From positions 360,668 through 404,929 of the forward strand of contig NZ_ATWF01000001.1 in the NCBI RefSeq assembly GCF_000421105.1: a stretch of DNA of 44,262 bases, read 5' to 3'. Below are positions 14,966-24,910 of this stretch, in pieces. Positions within the stretch are counted from its first letter, which is position 1; each line of letters opens with the position of its first letter. Position numbers and translations under genes: made by a program. The DNA comes from Limisalsivibrio acetivorans. GTDB lineage: Bacteria > Chrysiogenota > Deferribacteres > Deferribacterales > Geovibrionaceae. The notes under the pieces are model-generated. The model had not been told where the DNA came from. It did no database searches and saw only the letters and a program-made list of their open reading frames with translations.

Positions 14966-17900
14966 GTGAGAAATAAATTTACCTTATTGATGCTTCTTCT
15001 GTTTTCAACATTGCTCCTCAGCGCCTGCGGAGGCGGCGGGGGCGGCGGAGGCGGCGGAAGTGATTTTGCCGTTTACGGTGTCGCAGCCGAAGGGGAGGCC
15101 ATCAACGGTACTGTCTATCTCACCGATTCCAACGGTGTACGTTCCGATGCTGTCTCCATAGAGTCCGACGGCAGTTTCAGCTTCAACACATCAACACTTC
15201 GGGCACCTTATCTCCTGAAGGCGGTATCCTCCGAAAGCGGTATGGAATATGCTGCAATCGCCGAGGGGAGAGGGCGGTACAATATTACACCCTTCAGCCA
15301 TCTTGCCTTCTTGCTTGCAGGTGAAGGGAATGTTACCCTCGCACAGGCTTGGGATAATACAACTTTGTTCGAGAATACGCTTCTCAGCTATGAAACTGCG
15401 AAAAGTGATGTGAACAGCATGTTCTCCACACCCTATGATAGCTATAAAACAGCTGTCAGCCCCTTCACAGGGAATCTTTACGTGGGGAGCAATCTGGATA
15501 TGATTCTCGATGATATGTATTTCCGGTTTAATACATCGGATGCAGAGATAAGCTCAAAGATTTCCGGTCATCCTCTCATAGATGTTCAGTACTCATCGGG
15601 CGGTTCGCCTAGTCTTTATTTCGACAATAATACCTTCGATACAATAAACGATAATTCCTACCTCACATCCATATCCCTTAGCCCTGCTGAGGCAACCCTT
15701 CGTCCTGGAGATTCTCGCACCTTTGCCGCAGTGGGTTCCTATGTGGACGGCTCGGTTCATAATATCGACAGGGTGGCCTCATGGAGCATTGACAATTCAT
15801 CGGTGGCATCTGTGGATACGGGTATAGTGACAGGCCTTTCCACTGGCTCTGCTCTGCTTACGGCGGCACTTGGCTCTGTGAGTAAAACCGCGGATATTAC
15901 TGTAAGTGAAGGGGGTGATTACCTCATCGGTCTCAGCGTTACCCCGGTCAATCCCTCTGTCCCCTACGGCAATACAAAACAGCTTACCGCCACGGGCATC
16001 TATTACGACTCAGAAACCCAGGGTTTCTCCAAAACGATGGATGTTACAAAGAGTGCGGACTGGGCAAGCTCCGCTGAATCGGTTGCGAAGGTAGGGAACG
16101 ACAACGGCACTAAGGGTCTTGTGACCACGATAGCCTCTGGAACCGCTACTGTCACAGCATCCCTTGAGGGGTATTCATCAAGCACAAATATAAACGTGTC
16201 AAACTCCGAACTGCAGTACATAAACATATCCCCCTCTGCGCCCCAGATAGGCCCCGGCGGGAGCGTTCAGTTCACAGCCACCGGTATTTACACAGATTCT
16301 TCAACACAGGATATAACCGGTTCTGTTATCTGGATCTCGGACAACTCGAGCGTTGCAGAGATAAGCAACGATAACGGCACAGCCGGACTTGCAGAGGCCG
16401 GTGACAATACAGGAACCACAGGTATTGTGGCCACAAAAGGTGGTGTTACCGCGATGACAACCTTAAAGGTGGCACCTGTTCAGATAACGGGCATTGGCGT
16501 TACACCTGCGGTTAAAACCCTTGCCGCAGGGAATACACAGCAGATGACCGCTACCGGTACATACAACGACAACTCCACCTCCGATGTTACCTCCGATGCT
16601 GTCTGGTCCACAAGCACCCCCTCCGTAGCCACCGTTGATACGGACGGAGTTCTCACTGCAGTTGGCTCAGGTACTGCAACGGTAACGGCAATCTTCGGCG
16701 GTGTAAGCGGAACGGCACAGGTAACAGTAAAGGCGGCGGAGCTTGATAAGATAGAGGTAACCCCAGCATCCCCGGAGGTTCCCCTCGGTCTTGAGAAGCA
16801 GATGACCGCCACAGGTATATACAGTGACGGCTCAAAGCAGAACCTGACATCAGTGGTTACGTGGCAGTCTTCGGACACATCGGTGGGCGTGATAAGCAAC
16901 GCCGTGGACAGCAAGGGGCTGTTCAGTACGCTCACATCCGGCACATCGGATATTACAGCCGCTCTGGCAGGTGTTTCCAGTGCTCCAGTAACAGTTACGG
17001 TAACCTCCGCCCAGATCAAGGAGATACAGCTTACCCCAGAGGGGTCATCCGTTCCCCTTGGTGTGGACCAGCAGTTCACCACTACGGCTGTTTTCACAGA
17101 CAACACGACCCAAAACATGACCGAATCGTGCACATGGTATATAACGGATCCCTATGCGGCCGTAAGCAACGCCTCCGGAACAAAGGGCTTCGCTAAAACC
17201 ATAGGGGAGGGCACCACAATGGTGCGGGCGGTTTATGGTGAGTTTTCCGATGAAACCAGCTTCACCATAACCCCTGCAGAGCTGACCCAGCTTCAAGTGA
17301 GCCCCGTAACCCCCTCTGTGGCTCTTGGCGGCTCCAAACAGATGAACGCAGTGGGTATATATACGGACAACACGAACGTTGATGTAACATCACAGGCTAC
17401 ATGGGCTTCTTCGGATGGAACAGTGGCAAGCATAAGTAATGCCGGCGGCTCCGAAGGACTTGCCGTATCCCTTGCCACAGGAACCTCAACATTGTGTGCA
17501 ACCATGGATAACATTACCGACAGTACGGTGATGAGTGTAACCCCCGTCTCGCTTCAGCATATCACTGTTACCCCTGCGAACCAGTCTCTGCCGCTGGGTA
17601 ACGACCAGCAGTATACGGCTACGGGTATATACTCCGATCTTACCACTGAGGATCTCACAGCATCTGTTACATGGTCGGCTGATAATGCTAGCGTCGCTTC
17701 CATAAGCAATGCCGGGGGTAGCGAGGGTCTTGCATCATCCGCAGGAACCGGGAATGCTGTTATCACAGCGGATTACAACAGCGTAACAGGAACGGCGAAG
17801 CTCACAGTCACACCCGCTACGCTGACATCGATCGTTGTTAACCCCATAAACGCATCCATAGCGCAGGGGAATACCCAGCAATATACAGCCACGGGCTACT

Positions 17901-19162
17901 ACAGCGACAGCACCAGCCAGAACCTTACTAACATCGTTGCATGGACCTCGGATAACGCCGCTGTGGCCTCCATAAGCAACGCCGTTGGCTCACAGGGTAT
18001 AGCAAGCTCCGTTGGTACTGGCTCGGCTAATATAACCGCCTCCTACGATAACGTTACAAGAACCGTTCCGCTTACTGTAACTGCGGCACAGCTCGAGAGC
18101 ATAGACATAGCACCGGCGAACCCCTCTATAGTTAATGGTACAAACCAGCAGTTTACCGCAACAGGCAATTACAGCGACGGTTCCACCCAGGATGTCACGA
18201 CTCAGGTTACGTGGCTCTCCAGCGATGTGGGTGTGGCCTCCATAAGCAACGCTGGTGGCAGCGAAGGTCTTGCAACATCCGCCGGAACTGGTACAACCAC
18301 CATACTCGCAGCTCTAGACGGCAAAGCAGGCTCCACGAACCTTACCGTAACAGCCGCAACGCTCCAGAGCATAGCCATAACACCTGCGGATCCCTCCATA
18401 CCTCTGGGCACTACCCAGCAGTTCACCGCTACGGGTACATACAGCGACACCACCACACAGGATATAACCACGCAGGTTACTTGGCAGTCCGATGATGATA
18501 CAGTGGCCGTTGTAAGCAATGCGGGTGGAAGTGAAGGACTCACGACCTCCATGGCTCAGGGCACTGCCAATATTACTGCAGATATGGGAGGAATAACCGG
18601 AACAACCTCCATAACGCTTACAGCTCCCCAGCTCCAGAGCGTAAGCGTTCTCCCTGCGAACACATCCATAGCCGTTGGGGATACCCTGCAGTACACGGCC
18701 ATAGGTAACTATTCAGGCGGCGGCATTTCGGATATCACCGATCAGGCAACATGGGTTTCCACCACAGCCTCTGTGGCAAGCGTTGGAAACACCCAGGGGG
18801 TTGATAAGGGGCTGGCAACCGGCATCGTGGCGGGAAGCACCAACATCGAGGCTACTCTGGACGGGATTACAGGTACAACACCCCTTCAGGTAACCGGACT
18901 TCCGCTCATCGATATAACCGTAACCCCTGCGGATCCAAGCATACTTACCGGTGCTAACATCCAGTTTACCGCAACCGGTACTTACAGCGATTTCTCCACC
19001 GAGGATATATCCAACAGCTGTACGTGGGTGATGGATAATACCGATATCGCCACAGTCGATGCAACAGGGCTAGCGACGGGTGATGCTGTCAATACGGGAA
19101 CAACTAACGTAAGGGCTCAGAAATCCGGAGTGGAGGGCTCAACAAGCATTACGGTTAACTAA
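14966..19162 (+). CDS. Large lipoprotein with 13 tandem Ig-like (BIG2) domains
   Basis: 1398 residues from the GTG at 14966 (GGAGG 7 bp upstream). The frame is open from a TTG at 14909 but that would displace the signal peptide. A lipoprotein signal is evident: MRNK, a hydrophobic core, then lipobox LSAC with Cys21, followed by ten glycines as a flexible tether. After an N-terminal domain of about 210 residues come 13 repeats of about 90 residues, each beginning like LxxIxVTPAxxSxxxGxxQQ(F/Y)TATGxYSD and containing VTWxSxxxxVAxISNAxGxxGLA, i.e. BIG2 (invasin/intimin-like) folds. Such proteins usually extend from the cell surface for adhesion or matrix binding. It is probably anchored in the outer membrane. 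A single-gene unit with a strong terminator at 19198. Confidence 0.9.
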   Translation: MRNKFTLLMLLLFSTLLLSACGGGGGGGGGGSDFAVYGVAAEGEAINGTVYLTDSNGVRSDAVSIESDGSFSFNTSTLRAPYLLKAVSSESGMEYAAIAEGRGRYNITPFSHLAFLLAGEGNVTLAQAWDNTTLFENTLLSYETAKSDVNSMFSTPYDSYKTAVSPFTGNLYVGSNLDMILDDMYFRFNTSDAEISSKISGHPLIDVQYSSGGSPSLYFDNNTFDTINDNSYLTSISLSPAEATLRPGDSRTFAAVGSYVDGSVHNIDRVASWSIDNSSVASVDTGIVTGLSTGSALLTAALGSVSKTADITVSEGGDYLIGLSVTPVNPSVPYGNTKQLTATGIYYDSETQGFSKTMDVTKSADWASSAESVAKVGNDNGTKGLVTTIASGTATVTASLEGYSSSTNINVSNSELQYINISPSAPQIGPGGSVQFTATGIYTDSSTQDITGSVIWISDNSSVAEISNDNGTAGLAEAGDNTGTTGIVATKGGVTAMTTLKVAPVQITGIGVTPAVKTLAAGNTQQMTATGTYNDNSTSDVTSDAVWSTSTPSVATVDTDGVLTAVGSGTATVTAIFGGVSGTAQVTVKAAELDKIEVTPASPEVPLGLEKQMTATGIYSDGSKQNLTSVVTWQSSDTSVGVISNAVDSKGLFSTLTSGTSDITAALAGVSSAPVTVTVTSAQIKEIQLTPEGSSVPLGVDQQFTTTAVFTDNTTQNMTESCTWYITDPYAAVSNASGTKGFAKTIGEGTTMVRAVYGEFSDETSFTITPAELTQLQVSPVTPSVALGGSKQMNAVGIYTDNTNVDVTSQATWASSDGTVASISNAGGSEGLAVSLATGTSTLCATMDNITDSTVMSVTPVSLQHITVTPANQSLPLGNDQQYTATGIYSDLTTEDLTASVTWSADNASVASISNAGGSEGLASSAGTGNAVITADYNSVTGTAKLTVTPATLTSIVVNPINASIAQGNTQQYTATGYYSDSTSQNLTNIVAWTSDNAAVASISNAVGSQGIASSVGTGSANITASYDNVTRTVPLTVTAAQLESIDIAPANPSIVNGTNQQFTATGNYSDGSTQDVTTQVTWLSSDVGVASISNAGGSEGLATSAGTGTTTILAALDGKAGSTNLTVTAATLQSIAITPADPSIPLGTTQQFTATGTYSDTTTQDITTQVTWQSDDDTVAVVSNAGGSEGLTTSMAQGTANITADMGGITGTTSITLTAPQLQSVSVLPANTSIAVGDTLQYTAIGNYSGGGISDITDQATWVSTTASVASVGNTQGVDKGLATGIVAGSTNIEATLDGITGTTPLQVTGLPLIDITVTPADPSILTGANIQFTATGTYSDFSTEDISNSCTWVMDNTDIATVDATGLATGDAVNTGTTNVRAQKSGVEGSTSITVN
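15662..19159 (+). repeat. 13 tandem repeats inside the lipoprotein gene
   Basis: Repeat units of about 260-300 bp start with codons for LTSISLSP, LIGLSVTP, LQYINISP, ITGIGVTP, LDKIEVTP, IKEIQLTP, LTQLQVSP, LQHITVTP, LTSIVVNP, LESIDIAP, LQSIAITP, LQSVSVLP and LIDITVTP. Units 7-11 are closest to each other at DNA level and share near-identical runs such as TCCATAAGCAA(C/T)GC. Confidence 0.88.
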
Positions 19163-19197
19163 GAGAGACGGTTAACGGAAAGAATAACAACAGACAT

Positions 19198-19236
19198 AAG
19201 GGTCCTCCAGTAAATACCGGGGGACCCTTTTTTATT
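19198..19236 (+). terminator. Rho-independent terminator of the lipoprotein gene
   Basis: AAGGGTCCTCC pairs with GGGGGACCCTT (one G-T pair) and is followed by TTTTTTATTATTA. The opposite strand has no T run after the stem, so it acts on the plus strand only. Confidence 0.9.
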
Positions 19237-19264
19237 ATTACTTGGGTATACAGGAAGGGTGCTT

Positions 19265-21790
19265 TTACTCTGAATCAGCAGCAGGAAAGCGCAGTGTAAT
19301 AACTGCACCCCTTTCACTGTTCTCTGCTTTCATTCGGCCATTCATATGTTTTTCCACAATTATTCTGGACATGAAAAGACCTATCCCCGTTCCTTCACCC
19401 TCCCCCTTGGTGGTGAAATAGGGGTCGAAAATCATGGACATTATATTCTCTGGGATACCGCCGCCGTTGTCAGAAAAGCTTACAATAATATCTCCGTTAT
19501 CTCTGGATACGGCAATAACTATCTCTCCAACACGGATATCACCCTTCTTTCTGTACTTGGTTATCGCTTCAATGCTGTTGTGAAGGATGTTTATCACAAC
19601 CTGCTTGAACTCGCCCGGTATGCCCCGTACCTTAAAGTCGCTCTCCTCATCTGTTTTGGATGTGCGTCTGTAGGGTACAGCACCGATGCCGCTGTCTATG
19701 AGTAGCTTTACATCCTTGCTCTCCATCTGTGCATAAACAAGGGAGGAGGACTCGTATATATGCTTGAGAATATCAAGGTCTGCCGGTGAGTCGTTAGTTA
19801 TGTAAAAGTTTCTGAAGTCATCGATGGTTTTCGACATATACATAATAAGATGCATACAGCTTTCTGTCATGCTGTCTATGTACTCCCTGTCCAGCTCGCC
19901 GAGTTCGTAGGAGTCCTCAAGATCCTGAATATAAAGACCGAGGGCGTTTATCGGCTGTCTCCACTGGTGGGCTATGGCGCTTATCATCTGCCCTATGGAT
20001 GCGAACTTCGACTGCTCAAAGAGGAGGGATTCATTCTTCCTGCGCTTCTCCGTTTCCACCTCTACTGTTTTTTCAAGGTTTCTGTTAAGCATTTCCAGTT
20101 CCCTTGTTTTACTCCTGAGCTCGTTCTCCATGTTCTTTTCCTGGGTGAGGTCCTCGAGGATACCCAGAAGCATATAAGCCTTTCCTTCGTTGTCAAATAT
20201 CGGGACCTTAGTGTTACGAACAGTGATTAACCCTTCCGGCGTCTTGATCTCGACAATATTACGGGTGACAATACCCTCCTGGATGGTTGCTATATCCGAT
20301 TCTGTGGCAATCTCTTGATCTTTGTAGTCAGCAAAGGATGTTCTCGATGTACTGTCCATTATCTCAGAGATGGTTTTACCCTTTGCTTCTGAAACTGATA
20401 CGCCGAAGATTTTTTCGGCCATCCTGTTCCAGAGTACTATCCTGAAACCATCGGAAGGATCCTTTGTGAAAAGACCCACCGGCAGATTCTCAATAATGGA
20501 GGTTAAAAAGATCTCCTTCCTTACAGCCTCATTCTCTGCCGACTTCTTCATTTCGATTATTTCATGGAGTGACTCTCCGATATTGATAAACTCGTTGTAT
20601 TTAAGGTTAACTGAATCGGTATCTCCATCCTCGATGCTCGTTCGAAACAGAACCATGAGGCTTCCAAGCTCTTTGTTAAGCCGGTTTGTGAAAAACAGTC
20701 CTGCGGTGGCCCCCGCTATAAGGGAGAATACGAAGATGATCCCGATGAAGACGAGCTGCTTCTGGATACTCTCTTCAAGTTCCTGACGCTTCACTGCGAT
20801 AATATCATCGATCTGGTCTATGTTTACCCCTGTCCCTATGTACCATTCCCAGTCCTCAATGCCTTGGGCGTAGCTGATTTTCGGCCTTGGCTTATCGGAG
20901 TTGAAGCGGGGGAGTACATAATCCACAAATCCTCCACCCTCACGGGCCGCCTTTATAAGCTCCTGAACGATCTTCTTTCCGTTTATATCTGTGACGTTGT
21001 ACATGTTTTTGCCCTTGGCAGGGCCCGAAAGGCTGAGCCCGTCCCATGTGGCGGCGAAAACATAACCATCATCCTCATAACGTATGGATGAAATGCGGTC
21101 CAGGACACTTTCCTGAAGATCTTTTTCCTGATCATCGAGGTATTCCCCTGTGCCAATGTACCAGTTAAAGGGCTTGAACCCTTTAACATAGGTGAGTTTT
21201 GGGTATATCATCTCGCCGTTGCCGGCGGGCTTTCGCCAGTGACCCTTAACAAACCCCTCCCCACGGTTTTTTACAAGTCTGATCTCTTTTCTGATCACGA
21301 AGTTGCCGAGGGCATCAACGAGGTTTATTATGTTCTCGTTTTCATATTCAGGTGCTATGGGGTACAGGATCTCGGTTCCGTTCATACTGCCGATGAATAT
21401 ATACCCTCTGCCGTCACTGAAACGTACAGGCCGCAGAGCCTCCTTGATGATCCCTTTTATTTCAACACTGCTGTGGGTTTCCTTATGGGTGTTGTATAGT
21501 GAGAGTGCGATGGCGTGGGCCTTATTTACCTCTTCCCTAAGCCTTTCTCTAAGCTCTACCTCTGAATTGGAGCGGACATAGGCGATATACTCCGCAACAC
21601 GTTTAACCTCGAATTTTATACGGGCTTTGCGTTCTTCTATGTATTCTCTTCGCAGGTTTTTAGCCTCATCCTCAAAGCGGCTGTATTCGGAGGAGATCCA
21701 GAAATAGGCTATGGGGATAACAGATATAAGAGCTGTTATCAGCATTGATAAATAAAAAAGACTACTCAGGCTCTTTAATCTGTTGGACAT
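19265..21790 (-). CDS. Membrane sensor histidine kinase with two Cache domains and PAS
   Basis: 841 residues from the ATG at 21790 (AAGGGAAA upstream). The frame extends to 21871 but the extra residues precede the natural membrane anchor. Order: transmembrane segment about 12-33; two periplasmic Cache_2-like domains (about 45-230 and 235-330) with repeated signatures GRGYIFIGSMNGTEILYP / FNWYIGTGEYLDDQ and DGYVFAATWDGLSL / WEWYIGTGVNIDQ; transmembrane segment about 346-368; a linker; PAS (about 425-550, ENLPVGLFTKDP); coiled coil; kinase core with His608 in IAHQWRQPIN; ATP boxes NILHNSIEAI, DNGGGIPENI, GEGTGIGLFMS. Cache_2 domains usually bind small organic acids or amino acids. Same kinase class as the gene at 7589. 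No partner regulator adjacent. Confidence 0.92.
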   Translation of the reverse strand: MSNRLKSLSSLFYLSMLITALISVIPIAYFWISSEYSRFEDEAKNLRREYIEERKARIKFEVKRVAEYIAYVRSNSEVELRERLREEVNKAHAIALSLYNTHKETHSSVEIKGIIKEALRPVRFSDGRGYIFIGSMNGTEILYPIAPEYENENIINLVDALGNFVIRKEIRLVKNRGEGFVKGHWRKPAGNGEMIYPKLTYVKGFKPFNWYIGTGEYLDDQEKDLQESVLDRISSIRYEDDGYVFAATWDGLSLSGPAKGKNMYNVTDINGKKIVQELIKAAREGGGFVDYVLPRFNSDKPRPKISYAQGIEDWEWYIGTGVNIDQIDDIIAVKRQELEESIQKQLVFIGIIFVFSLIAGATAGLFFTNRLNKELGSLMVLFRTSIEDGDTDSVNLKYNEFINIGESLHEIIEMKKSAENEAVRKEIFLTSIIENLPVGLFTKDPSDGFRIVLWNRMAEKIFGVSVSEAKGKTISEIMDSTSRTSFADYKDQEIATESDIATIQEGIVTRNIVEIKTPEGLITVRNTKVPIFDNEGKAYMLLGILEDLTQEKNMENELRSKTRELEMLNRNLEKTVEVETEKRRKNESLLFEQSKFASIGQMISAIAHQWRQPINALGLYIQDLEDSYELGELDREYIDSMTESCMHLIMYMSKTIDDFRNFYITNDSPADLDILKHIYESSSLVYAQMESKDVKLLIDSGIGAVPYRRTSKTDEESDFKVRGIPGEFKQVVINILHNSIEAITKYRKKGDIRVGEIVIAVSRDNGDIIVSFSDNGGGIPENIMSMIFDPYFTTKGEGEGTGIGLFMSRIIVEKHMNGRMKAENSERGAVITLRFPAADSE

Positions 21791-21906
21791 AATTTTCCCT
21801 TGTGTTTTTATTATTTTGTACCATATGAATGTTTTTTTCAATACTTCATAGATAGGGTTTGGATAAAGCAAGTTGCAATGGAGAAAAACATGCTATAGAT
21901 TTACCC

Positions 21907-24765
21907 ATGATCGATGCCGCCGCCGGATACATAAAGTCGGGAAAGTTCGGTGATGCCCTCTCCTATGAGGGTGAGATTCCTGCCAAAGGAACCGATACCG
22001 AGCCCCTCGAGATAATTGAGTCTGAGATAGTTCGTGAAGCATTGCGCGATATGGGGATCAACTCACTGTACTCTCATCAGGCGGAGAGCTACCGGCGTGT
22101 CAGGGGTGGGGATAATATTATCGTGACTACCCCTACCGCCAGCGGGAAGACCCTCTGCTATAATCTACCCATCCTTGAAGATATGTACCATAACCGTAAC
22201 GTTAGAGCGTTGTACCTCTTTCCTCTCAAGGCTCTGGGGCACGACCAGAAGAGGGGCATAGATGAACTGCTGTCTGAGATACCCCTTGGTGGAGGGATAT
22301 CCTCATCGGTTGTGGACGGCGATACGGATAAGCAGACAAGACGGAAGATCCTCAAGGATCCGCCCAACATAATCATAAGTAACCCCGATCTCCTCCATTA
22401 CTCAATGCTCGTCAAACGCAACGACTGGGATCCATTCCTCTCCAGGGTTAAATATCTTGTAGTCGATGAGCTTCATACCTACAGGGGTGTCTTCGGAACC
22501 CATGTACACAACCTCTTCCAGCGTTTTTTGAGGCTTTATCCCGATGTCAGGATAATCACAAGCTCCGCCACCATTGGTGGAGCCTCGGAGTTTGCAAAAC
22601 AGCTCTTCGGGCGTGAGTTTGTGCATATAGATAAAAGCGGCGCACCGGCGGGACGTAAGCGGTTCATGATGTTCAATCCGGAGATCCCACCTGCGGCCAT
22701 GGCAAACTATCTGCTCAAAACAAACCTTGAAGCTGGGATTAAAACCCTCTGCTTCACTAAGAGCCGCAAGCAGACCGAGACCATATATTCCCGAATCATA
22801 TCCGCCGAGCCCACAGCCTCCAGATACGTCAGCTCATACAGAGCGGGCTTCCTGCCCGAAGAGAGGCGGGACATAGAGAAACGTTTCTCCGGGGGGGAGC
22901 TGAAGGCTGTTATATCAACATCCGCCTTTGAGCTGGGTATAGATATAGGCGGTGTTGACTCCACCATCCTTGTGGGCTACCCCGGTTCGATGATGAGCCT
23001 CTGGCAGAGAGCAGGGCGGGCCGGCAGGAAACAGAAAGACAGCCTTATCATGTTGATCGCAGGGCGTGATGCCCTGGATCAGTATTACGTTAAATACCCC
23101 CACCTCCTATTTGAAAGTGGATATGAGGAACTCACCGTGGATAGGGACAACCATGAGATAAACTCCGGCCATCTTATCTGTGCTGCCTATGAGGAACCCT
23201 TGAAGGGTGGTGAAGCTTACCTCGAGAACAACAGGGAGCTCGCCGAAAAGATGGTTCGGGAGGGGAAGCTGTTTGTGGAGACGGATGGCGAACGCCTGTT
23301 CAGTCTAGGCAGTTACCCCTATAGAAACGTGGATCTCCGCATGGCGGGTGAGAGCTATACCCTTAACTGCTCAGGCTCGCTTATTGCCACAAACTCCGGA
23401 CGCAGAGCCTATACGGAGAACTTCCCCGGAGCCGTATATCTCCACAGGGGGAGCCGTTTCATCGTTAAGAAGATGGATAAGCAGAAGCGGGAGATTATCG
23501 TTGAGCCTTTCCGGGGGAACTACTACACATGGCCTAATACGGACAAGCAGACCACCATACTCAAAGATCATGACACAGCCCTGAAAGGGAATCTGGCATA
23601 CTCCTTCTGCGATCTGAGGGTAACCGAAACGCTCACAGGCTATTCCAAGGTATCCGAAAAGACAGGGGAGAAGATTCAGGATGTTCCTCTGGAGGCGGAG
23701 CCCATAGAGTTTGAGACCAAGGGTTTCTACATACGTATCCCCGAACAGCTTCGTGAGGAGATCGTCCAGAAAGGTATGAACTTCATGGGCGCCATCCACG
23801 CCTTTGAGCACGCCGTAATATCTATGATCCCGACATTCATACTAAGCTCACGTGATGACATTGGGGGTATCTCATACCCCATGCACCCCCAGACCGAAGC
23901 CTCAGCGGTCTTTGTATACGACGGCTACCCCGGCGGTGTGGGGATAACAAAGCGCATGTATCCGGATATGCTGTCCCTTGTGAGGCGGACCCTTGAGCAG
24001 GTGAAGGGTTGCGACTGCGAGGAGGGGTGCCCCTCCTGCATCTATTCACCCAAGTGCGGAAGCGGAAACTATCCGCTGGATAAACCAGGCTCGGTTTTCC
24101 TCATGGAGCGGCTGCTCGACTGCGACATAGAGGAAAACTGCGGACCCGCAAGGGAAGTATCCGAAGAGGTGGGTGAGAAACGGATCAGCGATGAGGTGCT
24201 GGTTTACGATATCGAGACAAAATACTCCGCCGATGAGGTGGGGGGATGGAACAATGCCCACAAAATGGGTGTCTCCGTGGCCGTTGTGTGCAATATGATA
24301 GACAACACCTTTACAGCTTACACAGAGGAGCGGGTTGAAGAGATGATAGAGAGGCTCGAGGCGGCAAGAATGGTCTTCGGCTTCAATAATATATCCTTCG
24401 ACAACAAAGTACTCTCCGGCTACAGGAAGCTTGACTTCAGGGGTACGTTTATCTTCGATATGCTGGCGGATATACGCACTAAAACGGGAAAGCGTTTCTC
24501 TCTGGACAAGCTGGCGGGGGCGACCATAAATGCGGCCAAAAGTGCGGACGGTCTGGCCGCTCTGCGCTGGTACAAGGAGGGGCGGCTCGACCTCATAGAG
24601 GAATACTGCCGCAAGGATGTGGAGGTAACGAGGGATCTGTTCCTTTTCGGCGTGAATAAAGGGTTTATACACGCCCCCATGAAGGATGGAAGCGTTATCC
24701 GGATCCCCGTTGAATGGGGGGAGATACTCGAAAGCTACACCCCCGAAGGGAGCAGTACAGAATAA
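21907..24765 (+). CDS. MrfA/YprA-like DEAD/DEAH helicase fused to a DEDD exonuclease domain (MrfB/YprB-like)
   Basis: 952 residues from the ATG at 21907. A TTG at 21859 would add 16 residues, and neither start has a good ribosome site. Helicase core: Walker A TPTASGKT (about 75-82), DELH box, SSATIGGA, and motif VI WQRAGRAGRK. DUF1998 region with a cysteine cluster at 702, 704, 708, 711 and 717, probably zinc-binding. The last ~190 residues form an RNase H-like DEDDy exonuclease: VYDIE (Asp768, Glu770), FNNISFD (Asp832) and YCRKDVEVT (Tyr900, Asp904). In Bacillus subtilis MrfA and MrfB are separate proteins acting in repair of mitomycin C lesions; here both activities sit in one chain. It is divergent from the Cache kinase and probably stands alone. 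Confidence 0.9.
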   Translation: MIDAAAGYIKSGKFGDALSYEGEIPAKGTDTEPLEIIESEIVREALRDMGINSLYSHQAESYRRVRGGDNIIVTTPTASGKTLCYNLPILEDMYHNRNVRALYLFPLKALGHDQKRGIDELLSEIPLGGGISSSVVDGDTDKQTRRKILKDPPNIIISNPDLLHYSMLVKRNDWDPFLSRVKYLVVDELHTYRGVFGTHVHNLFQRFLRLYPDVRIITSSATIGGASEFAKQLFGREFVHIDKSGAPAGRKRFMMFNPEIPPAAMANYLLKTNLEAGIKTLCFTKSRKQTETIYSRIISAEPTASRYVSSYRAGFLPEERRDIEKRFSGGELKAVISTSAFELGIDIGGVDSTILVGYPGSMMSLWQRAGRAGRKQKDSLIMLIAGRDALDQYYVKYPHLLFESGYEELTVDRDNHEINSGHLICAAYEEPLKGGEAYLENNRELAEKMVREGKLFVETDGERLFSLGSYPYRNVDLRMAGESYTLNCSGSLIATNSGRRAYTENFPGAVYLHRGSRFIVKKMDKQKREIIVEPFRGNYYTWPNTDKQTTILKDHDTALKGNLAYSFCDLRVTETLTGYSKVSEKTGEKIQDVPLEAEPIEFETKGFYIRIPEQLREEIVQKGMNFMGAIHAFEHAVISMIPTFILSSRDDIGGISYPMHPQTEASAVFVYDGYPGGVGITKRMYPDMLSLVRRTLEQVKGCDCEEGCPSCIYSPKCGSGNYPLDKPGSVFLMERLLDCDIEENCGPAREVSEEVGEKRISDEVLVYDIETKYSADEVGGWNNAHKMGVSVAVVCNMIDNTFTAYTEERVEEMIERLEAARMVFGFNNISFDNKVLSGYRKLDFRGTFIFDMLADIRTKTGKRFSLDKLAGATINAAKSADGLAALRWYKEGRLDLIEEYCRKDVEVTRDLFLFGVNKGFIHAPMKDGSVIRIPVEWGEILESYTPEGSSTE

Positions 24766-24811
24766 TCTGATTTAAACCATGGTTCTAAAAGAGGGGCTTT
24801 GTCTCCTTATC

Positions 24812-24840
24812 TTGACTTGGCATCCTTTATAAAGTAGTAT
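24812..24840 (+). promoter_or_regulatory. Sigma-70-type promoter of the hom operon
   Basis: TTGACT (24812-24817), 17-bp spacer, TAGTAT (24835-24840). The start near 24847 leaves a leader of about 95 nt before hom. Confidence 0.65.
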
Positions 24841-24868
24841 TTGCAGACTATTTTTGTACTGCTGTAAA

Positions 24869-24910
24869 CTGCCGAAAGGCTTAGATTTTAAGGGCACAGA
24901 CCTTTGGCAG
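24869..24910 (+). other. Leader hairpin before hom
   Basis: CTGCCGAAAGG (24869-24879) pairs with CCTTTGGCAG (24901-24910), with one bulge and a 21-nt loop, in the predicted 5' UTR. No T run follows, so it is not a classical attenuator, and no Thr-rich leader peptide is seen. Confidence 0.45.

Noticed and set aside
16480-17133. 217-codon minus-strand frame inside the lipoprotein gene
   Set aside because: The repetitive composition of the BIG2 repeats keeps the opposite frame open; translated repeats of VPVAVICC type are a shadow.
24046-24672. 208-codon minus-strand frame
   Set aside because: Antisense to the exonuclease domain of the helicase fusion; no ribosome site or motif.
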